Part shown: piece after piece, positions 14,201 to 16,814 of the stretch
Position numbering within the stretch: position 1 is the first letter of the stretch
Layout: each line of letters opens with the position of its first letter
Assembly (NCBI GenBank): GCA_002361625.1
Contig: DETL01000012.1
Span: 1 to 16,814, forward strand
Length of the DNA stretch: 16,814 bases
Direction: 5' to 3'
DNA from: Bacteroidales bacterium UBA3289
GTDB lineage: Bacteria > Bacteroidota > Bacteroidia > Bacteroidales > UBA932
Made by a program: the position numbers and the translations under genes
Notes under the pieces: model-generated
Told to the model about the DNA's origin: nothing
The model's database searches: none
What the model saw: only the letters and a program-made list of their open reading frames with translations

Positions 14201-14389
14201 TTATTTCGTATAGCCGTCCTTCGTGACGATCGGCTTCCCGTCCGCATCCAGCAACGGCGTGAGCCCGCCGCCATAGCCACGGTGCACATAGAGGTAGTTC
14301 ACCCCCGTTTCCTTGTCCACGATGACGACGGCATCCGTCATGAGGCTGATGCCCTCCTTCTCCTTGATGTCAAATCTGTCTTTTCCCAT
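14201..14389 (-). CDS. DUF6440 family small protein
   Basis: This 62-residue protein matches the DUF6440 pattern as I know it: RFDIKEKEGISLMTDAVVIVDKETGVNYLYVHRGYGGGLTPLLDADGKPIV, a short all-beta domain ending in LTPLLDADGKP. The molecular function is unknown. The ATG at 14389 is preceded by AAAGGA seven bases upstream, one of the few Shine-Dalgarno-like sites in the window, and by a good -7 box. It is the last gene before the repeat-bounded low-GC stretch and has normal high-GC composition, so I place it in the core side of the boundary. Confidence 0.85.
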   Translation of the reverse strand: MGKDRFDIKEKEGISLMTDAVVIVDKETGVNYLYVHRGYGGGLTPLLDADGKPIVTKDGYTK

Positions 14390-14410
14390 GGTAATCCTTT
14401 AGTGTACCTA

Positions 14411-14418
14411 CAAAAATA
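14411..14418 (-). promoter_or_regulatory. DUF6440 gene promoter -7 box
   Basis: The minus-strand TATTTTTG (plus CAAAAATA) matches TAnnTTTG exactly, with a predicted leader of about 18 nt. The -33 TTG is not evident. Confidence 0.55.
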
Positions 14419-14489
14419 ACGTTTTTTCGGCGATCATCCTACCGCTCCAGGTCTGTTTCTGAAAGCCGGACTCACCCCCGCCCCCCTAT

Positions 14490-14636
14490 CGTGAAAACTT
14501 GAAGAGCGGCAATCCGCCCCTGACGAGCCATATCGAGGATCACCGCTCTTCAGGCACCTTCCAGGAATAGGCTGAAGAGCACTCAACCGCATTCTACGGT
14601 GTTCCAGGGCCTATCGGTGCTCTTTAAGTTTTCACG
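14490..14636 (+). repeat. 147-bp structured repeat, copy 1
   Basis: The element begins CGTGAAAACTT and ends AAGTTTTCACG, an 11-bp perfect terminal inverted repeat (17 of 18 positions pair if extended inward). Inside lie two hairpins of 51 nt each. Hairpin B pairs GAAGAGCGG (14501-14509) with CCGCTCTTC (14543-14551). Hairpin C pairs AAGAGCAC (14575-14582) with GTGCTCTT (14617-14624). A further ATAGGC/GCCTAT pair (14567-14572, 14609-14614) could form only a pseudoknot or alternative fold with hairpin C. A second copy 2078 bp downstream in the same orientation differs at 10 of 147 positions. No target-site duplication is visible. The layout suits a small non-autonomous mobile element, a recombination site or a structured RNA; I cannot tell which. 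Confidence 0.85.
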
Positions 14637-14697
14637 GATTGATAACGCCGACATCATATTTCTGGATGTCATGCATGTGGGGAAAAGAAAACGAGTG

Positions 14698-15090
14698 TCA
14701 ATACTCTTTCTTCTTGCCGAAATACATCGAATTGTCATCGGTACATACGATACAGTTCTTATCTGCATATGCGATGAAAGTGTATTCATGGCCAGTAAAG
14801 GGAGAAGTCGCTTTGAGAATCGCCTGCTGGGCGCGTATGTAAGTTACCTTAACAGCCGCTGTGATTTGTCGGGAGTTTGCCTTCACGCCTTCTGGCCGAA
14901 TCTCTAAAGACACGCCGTCACTTGATCTGAAATCCTTGGAACTGAGAAAACTGAAAACATCCAACGGTGTCCTGAATGATACTGCTTCTTTCTCCGTTCT
15001 ACGCGTATTCTGTGCAGTCGCCACTGTTGAGAACAGGAGAGAGGATAATAGTGCAATCACTAATACGAACAAGTACTTTTTCTTGAGCAT
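14698..15090 (-). CDS. Small exported protein of unknown function (cassette gene 1)
   Basis: The 130-residue product has a signal peptide (MLKKKYLFVLVIALLSSLLFSTVATA) likely cleaved before QNTRR. The mature part of about 103 residues starts basic and then has FRTPLDVFSFLSSKDFRSS, which looks like a helix, and a beta-rich C-terminal half (SLEIRPEGVKAN, AAVKVTYIRAQQAILKATSP, EYTFIAYADKNCIVCT). Two Cys in NCIVC near the C-terminus could form a disulfide or metal site. I do not recognise a family with certainty. An open frame runs eight residues farther up (MSQLKLYT), but that part covers the leader, so the ATG at 15090 is used, 18 nt from the predicted transcript start. Base composition is low, like its neighbour and unlike the flanks. 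Confidence 0.7.
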   Translation of the reverse strand: MLKKKYLFVLVIALLSSLLFSTVATAQNTRRTEKEAVSFRTPLDVFSFLSSKDFRSSDGVSLEIRPEGVKANSRQITAAVKVTYIRAQQAILKATSPFTGHEYTFIAYADKNCIVCTDDNSMYFGKKKEY

Positions 15091-15111
15091 GGTATATAGT
15101 TTTAGCTGAGA

Positions 15112-15143
15112 CAAAGATAATCATTCCCCAGGGTTCGTATCAA
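15112..15143 (-). promoter_or_regulatory. Promoter of cassette gene 1
   Basis: On the minus strand TATCTTTG (plus CAAAGATA, 15112-15119) matches TAnnTTTG exactly, with TTG (plus CAA, 15141-15143) 21 bp upstream. It is one of the best promoters in the window and begins right at the stop codon of the upstream gene, so the two genes can be expressed separately. Confidence 0.7.
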
Positions 15144-15146
15144 ACA

Positions 15147-16427
15147 TTACTTTGGCTTATTAACGACTATGCTAACATAGTACTCCCGACCGGAAATTTT
15201 ACCATTAATAACAACCGGTTTATATAAAGCTACCAGATAATGCTTATCGCCAATGGTCTTCTCAGCACGGGTCCATGATTCGCCCCCGCTCTGAGTCAGA
15301 TCTATACCGAGGTCATGGAACTCTTGAACAACGGAGTCGTACAACTTTTTCATTTCACGGGAGGCAGTCTCTTCGGTTTCTTGATCGTTATAACCCATTG
15401 TCACAAAGAAGCTATATCCATAAGTATCACTGACATATTCAGAGTCATACTTCGATACCCTTGCTTTCAACGGATATCCTTTGAATGATCGGTTAAATCC
15501 TTCTTCGATATTGTATGATCCATATGACTCGGAATACTTCCATTCTTTGTTTCCTTGAATGAACTCAATCACTTTATCCGGATCAACGTCCCATATGGAT
15601 TTAGATGGGTTGTCAATCACGCCGAGTGGCTTTGAGATTAAGTCTTTTAGAGTCAGTTCCTTTGAATCGGTCAACTTGATTCCGGCCATTTCCGTAACCG
15701 GCTCTGTCGTCATCTGAGTTTGCTTGGAAGATATCGGCTCGTCATCCCAATAGGTGATGATTCTCTTTATCTCGACCCCATCACCACGCAACAGCACGGT
15801 GTAATTACCGTGAGAATCACGTTGCTTAACAACATAATTGCTACGGGGAGCATTTTTGTTTATTATTAAATGAGCAGCTTTGCAGGCACGGGATTCTACT
15901 CGGTCCCTATCAATGGTCTCTTTGCTGAGTTCGCTATCTACAATAACGTAAATGGACTTATCCGAGTCTTGGGCTATAAAAGATGTCGGATTGATTGCGT
16001 CAGTCGTTATTGTTGAGTAAAGGGTAAAACCCGTATAAGGGAGCCTCGCATCGGAATGAAAATACTTAGCGGCAAGCGCCCCACTTTCATAATGGTATTT
16101 GTTTTGCCTGTTCGCAGCACCTTTCTTATACGTGAAGCCGGTTAGCCATCCCTCCGAGCGGCTAATTCCGGAAGCATTACTAATAGAAAACTTTTCATCT
16201 CCATCTCCCCAGACTGAAAGCTCTCCATTTCTGGTAAATGACACGTAAGTGAAGTCATAAGGATCGCTAACGCTTTCTTTTCCTGAGATTTCAACCTTGC
16301 ACTCCTTTACATTTCCCTTCAAGCCGAAGGCAGCAGCATCATGGTACTGCTGAGCAGTTAGAGCCAGGCAGGAGAAAAGTCCAACGGTAACTAATAAAAG
16401 GGATAAACTTGATGAGATTCTTTTCAT
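15147..16427 (-). CDS. Exported protein of unknown function (cassette gene 2)
   Basis: The 426-residue product starts MKRISSSLSLLLVTVGLFSCLALTAQQYHD, a signal peptide probably cleaved after LTA; a Cys inside it does not sit in a good lipobox. The mature N-terminus, FGLKGNVKECKVEIS with later FTRNGELSVWGD and RDSHGNYTVLLRGDG, resembles the LKG-x-VK...F-x-x-NG-x-L and RDSxGN-x-T patterns I know from uncharacterised Bacteroidota exported proteins with YD-type beta repeats. The C-terminal third (KVIEFIQGNKEWKY to the end) looks like a separate mixed alpha/beta domain containing LGIDLTQSGGESWTRAEKTIGDKHYLVALYKP. No catalytic motif is clear. The open frame extends to 16670 through repeat copy 2, but the ATG at 16427 gives the signal peptide and follows a promoter. 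Codon use is AT-rich compared with the flanks. Confidence 0.75.
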   Translation of the reverse strand: MKRISSSLSLLLVTVGLFSCLALTAQQYHDAAAFGLKGNVKECKVEISGKESVSDPYDFTYVSFTRNGELSVWGDGDEKFSISNASGISRSEGWLTGFTYKKGAANRQNKYHYESGALAAKYFHSDARLPYTGFTLYSTITTDAINPTSFIAQDSDKSIYVIVDSELSKETIDRDRVESRACKAAHLIINKNAPRSNYVVKQRDSHGNYTVLLRGDGVEIKRIITYWDDEPISSKQTQMTTEPVTEMAGIKLTDSKELTLKDLISKPLGVIDNPSKSIWDVDPDKVIEFIQGNKEWKYSESYGSYNIEEGFNRSFKGYPLKARVSKYDSEYVSDTYGYSFFVTMGYNDQETEETASREMKKLYDSVVQEFHDLGIDLTQSGGESWTRAEKTIGDKHYLVALYKPVVINGKISGREYYVSIVVNKPK

Positions 16428-16431
16428 ATAA

Positions 16432-16460
16432 CAAAAATAGCAATTCTTTCGTATAACCAA
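16432..16460 (-). promoter_or_regulatory. Promoter of cassette gene 2, nearly leaderless
   Basis: The minus-strand TATTTTTG (plus CAAAAATA, 16432-16439) matches TAnnTTTG exactly, with TTG (plus CAA, 16458-16460) 18 bp upstream. Only 4 bp separate the box from the ATG at 16427, so the transcript may begin at or within one or two bases of the start codon. Confidence 0.6.
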
Positions 16461-16502
16461 AATATGACAACTATTCAATTCATCATAAGCATGACTATAT
16501 GG

Positions 16503-16588
16503 GCCGTTCTTGTCGATTTCTACTCCGCCTAGACAGCCATCAAGTAGATGATCGAAACCAACTCGGTGACGAAAACTTAAAGAACGGC
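16503..16588. repeat. Large imperfect hairpin overlapping the left end of repeat copy 2
   Basis: GCCGTTCTT (16503-16511) is the perfect reverse complement of AAGAACGGC (16580-16588). Nested inside are TCGATTTCTACT (16513-16524) and AGTAGATGATCGA (16543-16555), which pair at 11 positions with a small bulge. The right outer arm is the left arm of hairpin B in copy 2. Confidence 0.4.
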
Positions 16589-16714
16589 AATCCGCTCCTG
16601 ACGAGCCATATCGAGGATCACCGCTCTTCAGCCACCTTCCAGGAATAGGCTGAAGAGCACCAAACCGCATTCTACGGCGTTCCAGGGCCTATCGGTGCTC
16701 TTTAAGTTTTCACG
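16568..16714 (+). repeat. 147-bp structured repeat, copy 2
   Basis: Same length and orientation as copy 1 and about 93% identical (137 of 147). The right end AAGTTTTCACG is intact; the left end differs at its first three bases (GAC in place of CGT). Hairpin B is weakened, because AAAGAACGG (16579-16587) mismatches CCGCTCTTC (16621-16629) at two or more positions. Hairpin C is preserved and one base pair longer (AAGAGCACC with GGTGCTCTT). The copies are separated by 2078 bp start to start. Confidence 0.85.
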
Positions 16715-16814
16715 GGAGAAGGCGCTCATGTTATCCCATTCGGAGCGAAGCGGCTAAGCCATCCCCAGACTTGGAATCAGTGACTTACTGTAAGCACCCG
16801 ATAAAGTGCCCTTG
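16715..16814. other. Right edge, no assignable gene
   Basis: A hundred bases follow repeat copy 2. On the minus strand a frame is open from the edge to a TAG at 16756-16754 (about 19 residues ending LIPSLGMA), which could be the tail of a gene entering from the right, but such a short frame is easily chance. No RNA gene or promoter is recognised. Confidence 0.25.

Larger units (their letters stand above)
14390..14697. other. Gene-free stretch holding the DUF6440 promoter and repeat copy 1
   Basis: This 308-bp stretch contains the DUF6440 promoter, about 70 bp with a C-rich tract near 14472-14487 for which I see no function, repeat copy 1, and a weak 6-bp hairpin (GACATC 14650-14655, GATGTC 14665-14670) downstream of the 130-aa gene. 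No coding region is supported. Confidence 0.6.
14637..16567. other. Low-GC two-gene cassette bracketed by direct repeats (candidate mobile unit)
   Basis: Between the two repeat copies the G+C content is about 40-45% by counting sample lines, against about 60% in the preceding genes. The stretch holds two minus-strand genes for exported proteins, each with its own promoter, and no recombinase, transposase or tRNA. The sharp change of composition coincides with the repeats. This suggests acquisition as a unit, but transfer is inferred, not shown. Confidence 0.6.

Noticed and set aside
14490..14636. Repeat as an integron attC site
   Set aside because: Direct orientation and length are in the range of large attC sites, but the ends (GTTTTCAC) do not match the GTTRRRY / RYYYAAC core sites, and no integrase is in view.
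14480..14645. Target-site duplication around repeat copy 1
   Set aside because: The bases left (CCTAT) and right (GATTG) of the element do not match each other, and the same holds for copy 2.
14650..14670. Terminator downstream of cassette gene 1
   Set aside because: A perfect 6-bp stem (GACATC/GATGTC) exists but lacks a U-rich tail on the minus strand; the repeat hairpins next to it are as likely to stop transcription.
16428..16670. N-terminal extension of the 426-residue gene to 16670
   Set aside because: It would place the signal peptide in the middle of the protein, read through repeat copy 2 and ignore the promoter next to the ATG at 16427.
14490..16714. CRISPR array
   Set aside because: Only two copies, 147 bp long and 2 kb apart, with genes between them; no short regularly spaced repeats.

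Overview
The window looks like a chromosomal segment of a high-GC member of the Bacteroidales (Bacteroidota), for example a Rikenellaceae-like or uncultured gut or rumen lineage. The evidence is the repeated Bacteroidota promoter -7 box (TAnnTTTG), seen upstream of most transcription starts, the scarcity of Shine-Dalgarno sequences, typical Bacteroidota protein types (GH53 lipoprotein, TPR outer-envelope protein, YycJ-like MBL hydrolase, DUF6440), and a G+C content near 60% over most of the window. The genus cannot be fixed from the sequence alone.

Layout. 1-617 (-): N-terminal 205 residues of ATP-dependent PEP carboxykinase, cut by the window edge. 712-2568 (+): RecQ helicase, divergent from pckA through a short symmetric bidirectional promoter. 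2638-5764 (+): a likely operon of a GH53 endo-galactanase lipoprotein, a MATE exporter and a periplasmic LolA-like protein. 5768-8586 (-): a secreted TPR protein translationally coupled to an MBL-fold hydrolase. 8672-9661 (+): a secreted M28 peptidase homologue whose usual general-base Glu is replaced by Lys. 9666-10469 (-): a DjlA-like TerB/J-domain membrane protein. 10580-10969 (+): a small membrane protein with an HExxH motif. 10973-11410 (-): a small lipoprotein. 11496-14175 (+): a likely operon of a secreted C1B (bleomycin-hydrolase-like) peptidase, an SDR oxidoreductase and an inositol-monophosphatase-family enzyme. 14201-14389 (-): a 62-residue DUF6440 protein.

The right end differs from the rest. 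Between 14637 and 16567 base composition falls to roughly 40-45% G+C (from lines counted by eye). This stretch holds two minus-strand genes for exported proteins that I cannot assign to a family (130 and 426 aa), each with its own promoter. It is bracketed by two direct copies (14490-14636 and 16568-16714, about 93% identical, equal length) of a 147-bp element. The element has 11-bp perfect terminal inverted repeats (in copy 1) and two internal 51-nt hairpins that share a GAAGAGC stem sequence. This repeat-cassette-repeat arrangement is the best candidate for an undescribed mobile or cassette-type system here. I see no recombinase or transposase inside the window.

The first 14.4 kb is mostly ordinary, compactly packed housekeeping and envelope genes. 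Three convergent gene pairs are separated by only 3-4 bp.
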